From Luteimonas rhizosphaericola (GTDB taxonomy: Bacteria > Pseudomonadota > Gammaproteobacteria > Xanthomonadales > Xanthomonadaceae): DNA of 64,000 nt. Below the pieces are notes generated by a model, which was not told the DNA's origin, did not search any database, and saw only the letters and a program-made list of their open reading frames with translations. How positions within the stretch are numbered: position 1 is the first letter of the stretch; every line of letters starts with the position of its first letter. Positions 37,611-48,215 of this stretch are shown here, piece by piece. The stretch covers positions 186,001 to 250,000 of the forward strand of contig NZ_JARXRN010000016.1 in the NCBI RefSeq assembly GCF_029888045.1. Reading direction: 5' to 3'. A program made the translations under genes and the position numbers.

Positions 37611-38279
37611 CTAGCCCCGCGCCGCGCGCCAACCGGCCCAGAGCATCCGCAGCGGCGGCACCCGGCGCAGGCCCGGATCGTCCGCGCGCGTCAGCCGCAG
37701 GCGCTCGCGCAGCACCGCCTGGTGCAGCCGGCGCGGGCGGGTGAGCGCGGCCGCGGGCCGGTCCAGCGCGGGCTGCTGGTCCAGGGCGGCATCGAGGTCC
37801 CCGCGGGCCAAGGCGCGCTCGACGCGCTGCGCATCGGCGCAGGCCGCCACCGCGTCCGGCGGCGGCTCGGCGCCGGCGAACAGGTCGGCCTCGCAGGCGA
37901 GCACGCCCACCGTCCAGGTCCGCAGCGCGGCGACGTCGTCCCGCCCGCCGTCCGCGTCGCGAGTGGCCGGCAGCGCGGCCAGCGCGCGCCCCAGCAACTC
38001 CCAGTCGGCCTCCATGCGCTGCAGCGCCTCGCCCAGCGGATGGCGCCGGGCGCCGCGCGACCAGCCGCGCAGTTCCTCCTGCCACCACGCGAGCTTGGCC
38101 AGGCCCGGCGCGGGCTCGGCGCCCGACCACGCGGCGTCGCGGAATTCCTGCAGCAGCGCGAACCAGGCCGCCGCGCGCGGCCGCTGCGCGGCGGGCAGGA
38201 AGGCTTCGGCAATCGCCCATTCCGGCCAGCGCGCGCGCCACTTGTCGATGAAGCCGTCGAGCGGACCGGGGGTCGTCAT
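37611..38279 (-). CDS. Squalene/phytoene synthase-like protein without catalytic aspartate motif
   Basis: This 222-residue helical protein begins PLDGFIDKWRARWPEWAIAEAFL and shows AAAWFALLQEFRDAAW and PGLAKLAWWQEELRGW, which match the first half of the squalene/phytoene synthase fold. The aspartate-rich DxxxD substrate motifs are missing, so it is probably not a prenyl synthase. The ATG at 38279 is chosen over one at 38306 by the MTTPGPLDGF context. Confidence 0.7.
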   Translation of the reverse strand: MTTPGPLDGFIDKWRARWPEWAIAEAFLPAAQRPRAAAWFALLQEFRDAAWSGAEPAPGLAKLAWWQEELRGWSRGARRHPLGEALQRMEADWELLGRALAALPATRDADGGRDDVAALRTWTVGVLACEADLFAGAEPPPDAVAACADAQRVERALARGDLDAALDQQPALDRPAAALTRPRRLHQAVLRERLRLTRADDPGLRRVPPLRMLWAGWRAARG

Positions 38280-38346
38280 CGCCCCATTGTAGGAGACGCC
38301 CGCCATCGGCCCGCACGGCGCGGCGCTGCTGCGGAACGTCCGCGCG

Positions 38347-39036
38347 TCACCGCAGCCGGGGCCAGGCGGCCGGGTCGAGCAGCGCGCGCGGCGATCCGAT
38401 CATGGCGTCGCCCTGCCAGGCGGCGGGATCGTCGTCGTCCAGCCGGTAGCCCCACAGCGCGACCACCGAGGCCATGCCCGCGGCGCGGGCGGCGTCGATG
38501 TCGCGGCGATCGTCGCCCACGTACACGCAGTCCGCCGGCGCGAGGCCGATCGCGTCGGCCGCATGCAGCAGCGGCAGCGGATGCGGCTTGCGTTCGGCCA
38601 GGCTGTCGCCGCCCACCAGCACCGCGCTGCGGGTCGCCCAGCCCAGGCCCGGCAGCAGGTCGCGGGCGAGCGCGACCGGCTTGTTGGTGACGATGCCCCA
38701 GCGCACGCCGTCGGCCTCCAGCGCCGCGAGCATCGCCTCGATGCCGTCGAACGGGCGTCCGTGGCGGCCCAGTTCCTCGCGGTAGAGCGCGAGGAACTCG
38801 GGCACCAGCTCCGGCACGCGCTCGACGGGGATGTCGGGGAAGGCGGCGCCGGCCATGGCCCGGGCGCCGCGCGAGACGTGCGGGCGGATCGCCTCGAGCA
38901 CGATCGGCGCCCTGCCCCGCGCCTCGCGCATGCGGTTGACGGTGGCGAGCATGTCCGGCGCGCTGTCGAGCAGGGTGCCGTCGAGGTCGAACAGGACGCC
39001 GCGCGGGAAACGGCCGGAGTCAGCAGCTTCTGGCAT
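38347..39036 (-). CDS. mupP: HAD phosphatase, probably N-acetylmuramic acid 6-phosphate phosphatase
   Basis: This 229-residue HAD hydrolase has DLDGTLLDSAPD, VTNKPV and GDDRRDIDAARAAGM. Phosphoglycolate phosphatase (Gph) is the common label. However, the gene lies directly after ubiG and an MTA-deaminase gene, the arrangement around mupP in Pseudomonas aeruginosa (PA3170-PA3172), and the RGVLFDLDGTLLD and SRGARAM segments fit MupP. It would then act in anabolic peptidoglycan recycling. Gph remains the alternative. Confidence 0.75.
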   Translation of the reverse strand: MPEAADSGRFPRGVLFDLDGTLLDSAPDMLATVNRMREARGRAPIVLEAIRPHVSRGARAMAGAAFPDIPVERVPELVPEFLALYREELGRHGRPFDGIEAMLAALEADGVRWGIVTNKPVALARDLLPGLGWATRSAVLVGGDSLAERKPHPLPLLHAADAIGLAPADCVYVGDDRRDIDAARAAGMASVVALWGYRLDDDDPAAWQGDAMIGSPRALLDPAAWPRLR

Positions 39037-39042
39037 GGGCGC

Positions 39043-39762
39043 TCAGGGCTTCAGCGCGCACGCCAGGTAATTGACGTCCGTCCGTGGCACGATCCGGGCC
39101 GCGTTGCGCCAGGGTTCGTAGCGCAGGCCGCTGACGTCCTCCAGCGCCAGGCCGGTCTCGCGCAGCCAGGCGGCGAGCTCGGAGGGCTTGATGAACTCGC
39201 TGTAGCGGTGGGTGCCCGTCGGCAGCAAGCGCGCGATGTATTCGGCGCCGACGATGGCCAGCGCGAACGCCGCCGGCGTGCGGTTGAGCGTGGACACGAA
39301 CAGGCGCCCGCCCGGCTTGAGCAGGGTGGCGCAGGCGTGCAGGATCGCCGCCGGATCCGGGACGTGCTCCAGCATCTCCATGCAGGTCACGGCATCGAAG
39401 CTTCCGGGCTGCTCGGCGGCCAGCGCCTCGACCGACTGCACCCGGTAGTCGACGTCGACGCCGGACTCCAGTCCGTGCAGGCGCGCCACCTTCACCAGTT
39501 CCGGCGCGAGGTCGATGGCGACCACGTCCGCGCCCGCCTTCGCCAGCGCCTCGCTCAGCAGGCCGCCACCGCAGCCGACGTCGAGCACGCGCGCGCCGGG
39601 CAGGGTCACGCGCGCGGCCACGTACCCCAGGCGCGCGGGGTTGAGCGCGTGCAGCGGCTTCTGCGGGCCGTCGGGGTCCCACCAGCGGTTGGCGAGCGCG
39701 CCGAAGCGGTCGAGCTCGTCCTGGCGGAAGTTGGCGGCGGGGGCACCGTGGGGCGTGGTCAT
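39043..39762 (-). CDS. ubiG: Ubiquinone biosynthesis O-methyltransferase
   Basis: This 239-residue SAM-dependent methyltransferase performs both O-methylations of ubiquinone synthesis. Typical UbiG text is [23 protein letters not shown], the SAM loop [27 protein letters not shown] and [18 protein letters not shown]. The ATG at 39762 is preferred over an upstream in-frame one. It is followed after 6 nt by the HAD phosphatase. Confidence 0.95.
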   Translation of the reverse strand: MTTPHGAPAANFRQDELDRFGALANRWWDPDGPQKPLHALNPARLGYVAARVTLPGARVLDVGCGGGLLSEALAKAGADVVAIDLAPELVKVARLHGLESGVDVDYRVQSVEALAAEQPGSFDAVTCMEMLEHVPDPAAILHACATLLKPGGRLFVSTLNRTPAAFALAIVGAEYIARLLPTGTHRYSEFIKPSELAAWLRETGLALEDVSGLRYEPWRNAARIVPRTDVNYLACALKP

Positions 39763-39858
39763 CGGCTCGGATCCTGGGCGTTGGCGCCATTGTAGGCGTC
39801 GGCCGCCGGCGATGCGCCCACGCATGCCGCCTCCGCCCACGCCATTGTCGGCACGCGC

Positions 39859-41205
39859 CTAGGGCAGCGCGATCGCGGCGATGCGCTCGCGCCACTGGCG
39901 CGCGTTGGCGACGATCCGCGCCGCATCCATGTCCACCAGCACGCGATCGCGCAGGCGCGCGCGTCCCGCGATCCAGACATCACTCACCTGCTGGCGCCCG
40001 GTGGCGTAGACCAGCTGCGAGACCACGTGGTGCAGCGGCTGGGTTTCCAGCGCCGAGAGGTCCACGCAGGCCAGGTCGGCCTGCTTGCCCTGTTCGATCG
40101 ACCCGACCAGGTGGTCGAACCCGATCGCCTTCGCCCCGCCCAGGGTGGCGGCGCGCAGGGCGGTGAACGCGTCCAGCGCCGCCGCATCGTCCGCGACCGC
40201 CTTGGCCAGCAGCGCCGCGGTGCGGGTCTCGCCGAACATGTCCAGGTCGTTGTTGCTGGCCACGCCGTCGGTGCCGATCGCCAGCGTCACCCCGGCGCGT
40301 TCCAGCGCGCAGGCCGGGCAGAAGCCGGAGGCGAGCTTGAGGTTGGACTCCGGGCAATGGACCACGCTCACGCCGCGCTCGGCGCACAGGTGGATCTCGG
40401 CCTCGGTCAGCTGGGTCATGTGCACCGCGATCAGGCGGTCGTTGACGAGCCCGAGGCGGTCCAGGCGCGCGATCGGGCGCTGGCCGTGCTCGTCCACCGA
40501 CTGCGCCACTTCCTGCGCGGTCTCGTGCAGGTGCAGGTGCACCGGCAGGTCGAGCTGGTCGGCGAGCATGCGGATGCGCTCGAAGTTCGCGTCGTTGACC
40601 GTGTACGGCGCGTGCGGGGCGAACGCGGTGGCCACCAGCGCGTCGTCGCGCCACTGGTCGTGGACCGCGCCGGCCTTGTCGAAGTATTCGTCGTCGCTCG
40701 ACGCCCAGGCGGTGGGGAAGTCGATCACCGGCAGCCCGATGCGGGCGCGGAAGCCGTGCCGGCGGTAGGTGGCCGCCTGCACGTCGGGGAAGAAGTAGTT
40801 CTCGTTGACGCAGGTCACGCCGCCGCGCAGCAGCTCCGCGATCGCCAGGGTCACGCCGTCCTCGACGAAGCCCGGGCTGATCACCGCGCCCTCGATCGGC
40901 CAGATGTGCTGCTGCAGCCAGACCTTGAGCGGGAGGTCGTCGGCGACCCCGCGCAGCAGGGTCATCGGGTTATGGGTGTGGGCGTTAACCAGTCCGGGCA
41001 CCAGCGCCGCGTCGGGCCGCGAGACGGTCTCGGCGGCGGCGAAGCGGCGCCGGGCCTCGGCGGTCGGCAGCAGCGCGACGATGCGGCCACCCTGCACCGC
41101 GACGGCGTGGTCCTCGAGCACCACGCCATGGGGCTCGACCGGCACCACGAAGCCGGCTTCGATCAGGAGGTCGCAGGATTCGGGGGTATTGGCGTCATCG
41201 GTCAT
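39859..41205 (-). CDS. mtaD: 5-methylthioadenosine/S-adenosylhomocysteine deaminase family amidohydrolase
   Basis: This 448-residue TRZ/ATZ-type enzyme has the metal motif GLVNAHTHNPMTLLRG, then HLHLHET, HCPESNLKLASG and the catalytic GTDGVASNNDLDM. The family deaminates MTA, SAH or related adenosines. The Pseudomonas neighbour of ubiG (PA3170) is an MTA deaminase, which supports the same role. The ubiG gene follows after 96 nt. Confidence 0.88.
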   Translation of the reverse strand: MTDDANTPESCDLLIEAGFVVPVEPHGVVLEDHAVAVQGGRIVALLPTAEARRRFAAAETVSRPDAALVPGLVNAHTHNPMTLLRGVADDLPLKVWLQQHIWPIEGAVISPGFVEDGVTLAIAELLRGGVTCVNENYFFPDVQAATYRRHGFRARIGLPVIDFPTAWASSDDEYFDKAGAVHDQWRDDALVATAFAPHAPYTVNDANFERIRMLADQLDLPVHLHLHETAQEVAQSVDEHGQRPIARLDRLGLVNDRLIAVHMTQLTEAEIHLCAERGVSVVHCPESNLKLASGFCPACALERAGVTLAIGTDGVASNNDLDMFGETRTAALLAKAVADDAAALDAFTALRAATLGGAKAIGFDHLVGSIEQGKQADLACVDLSALETQPLHHVVSQLVYATGRQQVSDVWIAGRARLRDRVLVDMDAARIVANARQWRERIAAIALP

Positions 41206-41214
41206 GGCGCCATT

Positions 41215-41246
41215 CTGTCATCCCGCGCACGCGGCGCGGATGACAG
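41215..41246. repeat. Inverted repeat between efp and mtaD
   Basis: CTGTCATCC and GGATGACAG form a perfect 9-bp stem extended by GC-rich inner pairing. There is no T run, so it is not a classical intrinsic terminator. It begins 4 nt after the efp stop on the transcribed strand and could be a REP-like element or a mRNA-end stabiliser. Confidence 0.5.
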
Positions 41247-41249
41247 GCC

Positions 41250-41816
41250 TCACTTCACCCGGCTGACGTACTCGCCCGAGCGGGTGTCGACCTTGATCGT
41301 CTCTTCCTGGCCGACGAACAGCGGCACGCGCACCACCGCGCCGGTCTCCAGCGTGGCCGGCTTGCCGCCGCCGCCCGAGGTGTCGCCACGCACGCCGGGG
41401 TCGGTCTCGGTGATCTTGAGCTCGACGAAGTTCGGCGGCGTGACCATGATCGGCGTGCCGTTCCAGAGGGTCACCACGCAGGTCTCCTCGCCCTTGAGCC
41501 ACTTCTCGGCGCCGCCCATGCCCGCTTCGTCGGCCTGCACCTGCTCGAAGCTCTCCGGGTTCATGAAGTGCCAGTACTCGCCATCGCTGTACAGGTACTG
41601 CATGTCGGTGTCGACCACGTCCGCGGCCTCGACCGAGTCGGTCGACTTCATGGTGATTTCCTGCACGCGGCCGGTCTTGATCAGGCGGTAGCGCACGCGG
41701 GTGAAGGCCTGGCCCTTGCCGGGCTTGACGTAGTCGGTCTCGGTGATGATCGCCGGTTCGTTGTTGACCAGGATCTTCTGGCCGTTCTTCACGTCGTTCA
41801 TGCCCAGGGTGGCCAT
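41250..41816 (-). CDS. efp: Elongation factor P
   Basis: This 188-residue three-barrel factor helps ribosomes through polyproline stretches. The modified loop reads [11 protein letters not shown], with Lys34 at the position lysylated by EpmA/EpmB. It diverges from an epmB homologue 88 bases away, and the two starts share an intergenic promoter region. Confidence 0.96.
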   Translation of the reverse strand: MATLGMNDVKNGQKILVNNEPAIITETDYVKPGKGQAFTRVRYRLIKTGRVQEITMKSTDSVEAADVVDTDMQYLYSDGEYWHFMNPESFEQVQADEAGMGGAEKWLKGEETCVVTLWNGTPIMVTPPNFVELKITETDPGVRGDTSGGGGKPATLETGAVVRVPLFVGQEETIKVDTRSGEYVSRVK

Positions 41817-41903
41817 GGCGTCTCCTGCTGTGGCCGCCCGCGGGCGGCTAGAATGGGAATTCGATGAGTGCCGGCACCGCCGGCCCGAGAATCGCAAACC
41901 GCC

Positions 41904-42905
<1,002 letters not shown>

Positions 42906-42967
42906 GCCACGCCATGGACGCGACCGGCGGTGCCGTGGCATAACCCCGCTTCCACGCGGAGGACTGC

Positions 42968-45058
42968 ATGTCGAAGAAGCCTGACAACGCGCTGCGCCTG
43001 CTGATCGTCGACGAACGCGTCGAGGATGCCGAGGCGCTGGTCAGCGGGCTGCGCAATGCCGGGATCGCGGTGCGGCCGGTGCGCGCGGCCACTCCGGAGG
43101 AACTCTCCGCGGCCCTGGCGGGCCCGTCGGACCTGGTCCTCGCGGCGCTGGCGACGCAGTCGCTGGCGTTCGAAGACACCATGCAGCTGGTCACCGCCAC
43201 CGGCAAGGACCTGCCGGTGATCGCCATCGCCGAACAGCTGGACGAGGCGCAGTACGACGCGGTGCTGACCGCCGGCGCGCGCGCGGTCGCACTGCGCCAC
43301 CGTCCGCAGCAGGTGCTGTCCCAGGTCCGCAACGAGTGGGACGACCTCGAGGCGCGGCGCGCGCAGCGCCGGCTCGAGGCCCGGGTGCGGGAGACCGAAC
43401 GCCGCTGCGACGCGCTGATCGAGTCCTCGCGCGATCCGATCGCCTACGTCCACGAAGGCATGCACATCCGCGCCAACAGCGCCTACCTGGAGATGTTCGG
43501 CTACGACAGCTTCGAGGACATCGAGGGCATGTCGCTGCTGGACATGGTGGGCCCTCAGCACGTGGACGAGTTCAAGCAGCTGCTCAAGTCGCTGGCCAGG
43601 GGCGAGGCGCCGCCGCCGCGCTACGAACTGGAGGCGCGCGACCTGGAGGGCAACGCGTTCCCGGCCTCGATGGAGTTCACCCAGGCCCAGTACGAGGGCG
43701 AGCCCTGCCTGCAGGTGGTGTTCCGCCGCCAGGAGTTCGACCCCGAACTGGCGCAGGAGCTGGAGGAGCTGCGCCAGCGCGACCAGGTCACCGGCCTGCT
43801 CAACCGGCCGACGTTCCTGCGTTCGCTGGAAGACGCGGTCGACGACGCCGGCCAGCACAAGGGCCACCACGGCCTGCTGCTGATCCAGCCCGACCACTAC
43901 CAGCGCCTGCTGCAGGACATCGGCCTGGATTCGGCCGACGCGCTGATGGCCGCGATCGGCCACCGGCTGCAGGACGTGCTGCGCGACGAGGGCCTGGATG
44001 GCCGCGCGACCGGTGCCCGCTTTGCCGAACACACCCTGGCGGTGCTGCTGCGCGGCAGCGACTACGCCGCGACATCGGCGCTCGCGGAGCGCATCCTGGC
44101 CGCGTTCTCGGCCGACGTGTTCTCGATCGGCACCCGCTCCAGCGTGATCACCGCCAGCATCGGCGGCGTGCAGATCGGCGAGAAGATCGCCAGCGTCTCG
44201 CAGGTGCTGGCCAAGGCCACGCAGGGCGTCGAGTCGTCGTCCGGCGTGGGCGGCAACCGCTACGAGATCTTCGACCCCGCGGCGATGGACCGCGCCGAGG
44301 AAGAACACGTGCGCGCGTGGGTGGCGCGCCTGCGCGACGCGCTCGACCACCACCGCTTCGTGCTGCATTACCAGCCGATCATCAACCTGCAGGGCGACAC
44401 CGGCGCCACCTACGAGGCGCTGATGCGCCTGGACCCAGGCGACGGCCAGCTGATCTCGCCCTCGAACTTCATGCAGATTGCCGAGGACCATGCGCTGCTG
44501 AGCGAGATCGACCGCGCGGTCATCGGCCAGGCGATCTCGGTGCTGGGCCAGCGCATCGCCGCCAACCGGCCCACCACCCTGCTGGTGAAGGTGACCCAGG
44601 CGGCGCTGGACGACAGCGGCCTGGCGGCCTTCATCGGCGAACAGCTGCAGGCGCACGGCGTGCCCGGGGAATACCTGGTGCTGGAGCTGCCCGAAGCCAA
44701 GGTGTTCACCCACCTCAAGGCGACCCAGGCCTTCGCCGACGCCATCGGCCGCTACGACTGCCGCCTGGCGCTGGAGCAGTTCGGCGTCGGCCTGGACTCG
44801 TTCCAGCTGCTCACGCACCTGAAGCCGAACATGCTCAAGGTCGACCGCAGCTTCATCGAGGACCTCCCGCGCAACGAGGAGAACCAGGCGCGCGTGCGCG
44901 AGATCGCCAAGCGCGCCCGCGAGCTCGGCATCCGCACCATCGCCGAATACGTGCAGGACGCGGCCAGCATGTCGATCCTGTTCTCCTCGGGCGTCGACTA
45001 CGTCGAGGGCCACTTCCTGGCGACCGCCAGCCCGGTGATGAACTACGACTTCGAGTGA
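42968..45058 (+). CDS. FimX-like REC-PAS-GGDEF-EAL protein with degenerate catalytic sites
   Basis: This 696-residue protein has a receiver-like domain (1-120) whose phosphoacceptor strand reads DLVLAALAT, a PAS domain (about 150-270) and a GGDEF domain with FAEHT in place of GGDEF (near 354). Its EAL domain keeps EAL (near 483) but has LEQFGVG where active enzymes have DDFGTG (near 601). It is therefore inferred to bind c-di-GMP rather than make or degrade it, like Xanthomonas FimX/FilP, which link c-di-GMP to PilZ and type IV pili. GGAGGA precedes the ATG. Confidence 0.88.
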   Translation: MSKKPDNALRLLIVDERVEDAEALVSGLRNAGIAVRPVRAATPEELSAALAGPSDLVLAALATQSLAFEDTMQLVTATGKDLPVIAIAEQLDEAQYDAVLTAGARAVALRHRPQQVLSQVRNEWDDLEARRAQRRLEARVRETERRCDALIESSRDPIAYVHEGMHIRANSAYLEMFGYDSFEDIEGMSLLDMVGPQHVDEFKQLLKSLARGEAPPPRYELEARDLEGNAFPASMEFTQAQYEGEPCLQVVFRRQEFDPELAQELEELRQRDQVTGLLNRPTFLRSLEDAVDDAGQHKGHHGLLLIQPDHYQRLLQDIGLDSADALMAAIGHRLQDVLRDEGLDGRATGARFAEHTLAVLLRGSDYAATSALAERILAAFSADVFSIGTRSSVITASIGGVQIGEKIASVSQVLAKATQGVESSSGVGGNRYEIFDPAAMDRAEEEHVRAWVARLRDALDHHRFVLHYQPIINLQGDTGATYEALMRLDPGDGQLISPSNFMQIAEDHALLSEIDRAVIGQAISVLGQRIAANRPTTLLVKVTQAALDDSGLAAFIGEQLQAHGVPGEYLVLELPEAKVFTHLKATQAFADAIGRYDCRLALEQFGVGLDSFQLLTHLKPNMLKVDRSFIEDLPRNEENQARVREIAKRARELGIRTIAEYVQDAASMSILFSSGVDYVEGHFLATASPVMNYDFE

Positions 45059-45105
45059 GCCCGGCGCGGCCGCCGGCCGGCGCGCCGCGAATCGGGACAT
45101 CGACA

Positions 45106-45137
45106 GCGGAAAGGCGCGGAACCCCGCGCCTTTCCGC
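45106..45137. terminator. Strong inverted repeat between convergent fimX-like and htpX genes
   Basis: Fourteen consecutive base pairs (GCGGAAAGGCGCGG with its complement) enclose a 4-nt loop. Neither side has a long T run, so it may act as a weak bidirectional terminator for the two convergent genes. Confidence 0.6.
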
Positions 45138-45201
45138 ATTCCGGGGCGACCGGCGCCAGCGACCGGACGCTCCCGTCACGTGTCGCCGGCCATCAGGCAG
45201 C

Positions 45202-46089
45202 TCAGGCCAGCACGCCCTCGCGCAGCGTCTCCGGCGGCGCGTTGCGCAGCGCGGCGATGCGCTCTTCCAGCGGCGGGTGGCTCATCAGCAGCCGCTTGAG
45301 GCCGTGGCCGATGCCGCCGCTGATGCCGAACGCGGCGATCTGCTTGGGCAGCGTGTTCTGGCCGTGGTTCTGCGCCAGGCGCTCCAGCGCGGCGATCATC
45401 TTGGGCCGGCCGGCCAGCGCGGCACCGCCGGCGTCGGCGCGGAACTCGCGTTGGCGCGAGAACCACATCGCGATCATGCTCGCGAACAGGCCGAAGATCA
45501 TGTCCAGCACGAACACCACGGCGAAATAGGCCATCCCGCCCATGTCGCGGCCCATGTACTGGCTCAGCGCGCGTGCCACGACCCGGGCCAGCACGATCAC
45601 GAAGGTATTCAGCACGCCCTGCAGCAGGGCCATCGTGACCATGTCGCCGTTGGCCACGTGGGCCACCTCGTGCGCCAGCACCGCCTCGGCCTCGTCGCGG
45701 TCCATCGAGCGCAGCAGCCCGGTGGAGACCGCGACCAGCGCGTTGTTGCGGTTGGCGCCGGTGGCGAAGGCGTTGATCTCGGGCGCGTCGTAGACCGCGA
45801 CCTCGGGCATGCCGATGCCGGCGGCCTGCGCCTGGCGCTTGACCGTCTCGACCAGCCAGCGTTCGACCTCGTTGCGCGGCTGCTCGATCACCTGCGCGCC
45901 GCTGAAGCGCTTCGCGGTCCACTTGGACATGAACAGCGAGATCAGCGACCCGCCGAAGCCGAACAGCGCGGCGAACACCAGCAGGCCGCCGAAGGTGGAG
46001 GGGTTCACGCCGAAGATGGCCATGACGATGCTGACCAGGGCCAGCACCGCGAGGTTGGTGAGCAGGAACAGGGTGATGCGCTTGAACAT
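45202..46089 (-). CDS. htpX: Membrane protease HtpX
   Basis: This 295-residue M48B zinc protease of the inner membrane degrades damaged membrane proteins. It has an N-terminal hydrophobic pair ([20 protein letters not shown]), the zinc motif HEVAH, later helices, and [13 protein letters not shown] providing the third ligand. The ATG at 46089 (MFKRITLF) is the standard start. Confidence 0.95.
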   Translation of the reverse strand: MFKRITLFLLTNLAVLALVSIVMAIFGVNPSTFGGLLVFAALFGFGGSLISLFMSKWTAKRFSGAQVIEQPRNEVERWLVETVKRQAQAAGIGMPEVAVYDAPEINAFATGANRNNALVAVSTGLLRSMDRDEAEAVLAHEVAHVANGDMVTMALLQGVLNTFVIVLARVVARALSQYMGRDMGGMAYFAVVFVLDMIFGLFASMIAMWFSRQREFRADAGGAALAGRPKMIAALERLAQNHGQNTLPKQIAAFGISGGIGHGLKRLLMSHPPLEERIAALRNAPPETLREGVLA

Positions 46090-46224
46090 GGGGGTTCTCG
46101 TCGGGGCGGGCGTCGTCGGGCGCCCGTCCTGTTCCATTATGGTTGGCGCAGATGAATTTCAAGTCGCGCCCGGGCCCCGTCGCCGGGGTGTCCCGCCCCC
46201 GCATCCTCCCGTCCACCCGCCCGC

Positions 46225-47136
46225 ATGCCCGCACCCGTCCCCTACCGCGGCCGATTCGCACCCTCGCCGACCGGGCCGCTGCACCTGGGATCGCTGGTCG
46301 CCGCGCTCGGCAGCTGGCTCATGGCACGCCTGGCCGGGGGCCAGTGGCTGCTGAGGGTGGAGGACCTGGACCCGCCGCGGGAAGTTGCGGGTGCCGCGCA
46401 GGCGCAGCTGCATACCCTGGCCGCGTTCGGCCTGTGGCACGACGACGGCGTCGAATACCAGAGCACCCGTGGCGCGTACTACACGGCCGCTCTGGCGCGG
46501 CTGCTCGACGCGGGGCACGCATTCGAATGTCACTGCAGCCGCGCCGACCTCGCCGCGCGCGGCGGCATCCATCGCCGCTGCTCCGCCGGCGCGCGGCGCG
46601 CCCATCCCGCGGTCCGGCTGCGCGTGCCCGACGGCAGCGTGGTCGGCTTCGACGACGCGGTGCACGGGCGCGTGGTCCAGGACGTGGCGACCGCGGTCGG
46701 CGACGTGGTCCTGCGCCGCGCCGACGGGCTGTGGGCCTACCAGCTGGCGGTGGTGGTGGACGATGCCGCGCAGGGCGTCACCGAGGTGGTGCGCGGCGCC
46801 GACCTGCTGGACTCCACGCCCCGCCAGATCCTGCTGCAGCAGTGCCTGGGCCTGCCGACGCCGCGCTATGCCCACCTGCCGCTGGTGGTGGACCGCGCGG
46901 GCCGCAAGCTGTCGAAATCGCTGGCCGCGCTGCCGGTGGACGCGGCGGCGCCGCTGCCCTCGCTGGCCGCGGCGTGGCTGATGCTGGGCCAGGATCCCGA
47001 CGCGGTCGCCCCGGCCACCTGTCCAGCCGGATTCCTCGATCGCGCACTCGCCGCGTTCGATCCGGCGCGCATCCCGACCGGCCCGGTGCGCCTCCCCGCC
47101 GCGATGCACAACGCACCTGCCACGCGCGGCGACTAG
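46225..47136 (+). CDS. gluQ: Glutamyl-Q tRNA(Asp) synthetase
   Basis: This 303-residue GluRS paralogue lacks the anticodon-binding domain and attaches glutamate to queuosine of tRNA-Asp. The class I motifs RFAPSPTGPLHLGSLVAAL and KLSKS are present, and a zinc site is suggested by the C-x-C of FECHCSRADL plus a later Cys. It is not next to the dksA-like gene as in E. coli; phaB follows 46 nt downstream. Confidence 0.95.
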   Translation: MPAPVPYRGRFAPSPTGPLHLGSLVAALGSWLMARLAGGQWLLRVEDLDPPREVAGAAQAQLHTLAAFGLWHDDGVEYQSTRGAYYTAALARLLDAGHAFECHCSRADLAARGGIHRRCSAGARRAHPAVRLRVPDGSVVGFDDAVHGRVVQDVATAVGDVVLRRADGLWAYQLAVVVDDAAQGVTEVVRGADLLDSTPRQILLQQCLGLPTPRYAHLPLVVDRAGRKLSKSLAALPVDAAAPLPSLAAAWLMLGQDPDAVAPATCPAGFLDRALAAFDPARIPTGPVRLPAAMHNAPATRGD

Positions 47137-47182
47137 ACTGTCCCGGTGCCGCGGGTGGCGGCGAAACACAGGAAGCAAGGAC

Positions 47183-47923
47183 ATGACGACTCGGGTGGCT
47201 CTGGTGACCGGCGGTACCGGCGGTATCGGCACGGCGATCTGCAAGAAGCTCGCGGACCAGGGCCACAAGGTGGCCACCAACTACCGCAGCGAGGAGAAGG
47301 CCCGCGCGTGGCAGGCGCAGATGAAGGCCGACGGGTACGAGTTCACCCTGGTCAAGGGCGACGTCACCTCGCCGGAGGAGGCCGCGGCGATGGTGCGCGA
47401 GGTCGAGAAGACGCTCGGCCCGGTCGAGATCCTGGTCAACAACGCCGGCATCACGCGCGACGGCACCTTCCACAAGATGACCGCGCAGCAGTGGAACGAC
47501 GTGATCAACACCAACCTCAACTCGGTGTTCAACGTCACCCGGCCCGTGATCGAAGGCATGCGCGATCGCAAGTGGGGCCGCATCATCCAGATCAGCTCGA
47601 TCAACGGCCTGAAGGGCCAGTACGGCCAGGCCAACTACGCCGCCGCCAAGGCCGGCATGCACGGCTTCACCATTTCGCTGGCGCGCGAGAACGCCAAGCT
47701 CGGCATCACCGTCAACACGGTCTCGCCCGGCTACGTGGCCACCGACATGGTGATGGCGGTGCCGGAGGAAGTGCGGGCCAAGATCGCCGCCGACATCCCG
47801 ACCGGGCGCCTGGGCAAGCCGGAGGAAATCGCCTACGCCGTGGCCTTCCTGGTCGACGAACAGGCGGCGTGGATCACCGGCTCGAACCTGGACATCAACG
47901 GCGGCCACCACATGGGCTGGTAG
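47183..47923 (+). CDS. phaB: Acetoacetyl-CoA reductase PhaB
   Basis: This 246-residue short-chain dehydrogenase has TGGTGGIGTAI, NNAGITRDGTFHKM, catalytic Ser in ISSIN, YAAAKAG, and INGGHHMGW at the end. PhaB reduces acetoacetyl-CoA to (R)-3-hydroxybutyryl-CoA with NADPH. An intrinsic terminator lies 25 nt after the stop. A PHA regulator and a second homologous reductase follow. Confidence 0.93.
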   Translation: MTTRVALVTGGTGGIGTAICKKLADQGHKVATNYRSEEKARAWQAQMKADGYEFTLVKGDVTSPEEAAAMVREVEKTLGPVEILVNNAGITRDGTFHKMTAQQWNDVINTNLNSVFNVTRPVIEGMRDRKWGRIIQISSINGLKGQYGQANYAAAKAGMHGFTISLARENAKLGITVNTVSPGYVATDMVMAVPEEVRAKIAADIPTGRLGKPEEIAYAVAFLVDEQAAWITGSNLDINGGHHMGW

Positions 47924-47948
47924 CGCCTGACCCAACGGAGTGCACCCG

Positions 47949-47972
47949 AAGGCCGGCCATGCCGGCCTTTTT
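47949..47972 (+). terminator. Intrinsic terminator after phaB
   Basis: AAGGCCGGC and GCCGGCCTT form a 9-bp stem with a CAT loop and a T run, separating phaB from phaR. Confidence 0.88.
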
Positions 47973-48215
47973 GTTGGATCGGCCTGTGGACCCATGCCCA
48001 CGGCAGGCGCGTCCACCCGTCCGGGCCGCGCCGCTTCCGCGGCAATCGCGACCCGCCGCGCACCCGGCGTCCCGCGCACGCCCCGCCGCGACCATGAACG
48101 ACCCGGACGCCCCGGCGCTGCAGCGCCGCCCGCCCCCGGCACGGCCGGAACTCGGCTTGCAAGCCGTGCTGCGCTGCGCCATGCTGCGCGGCACCATCCC
48201 TCGGGCACCTGCTCC

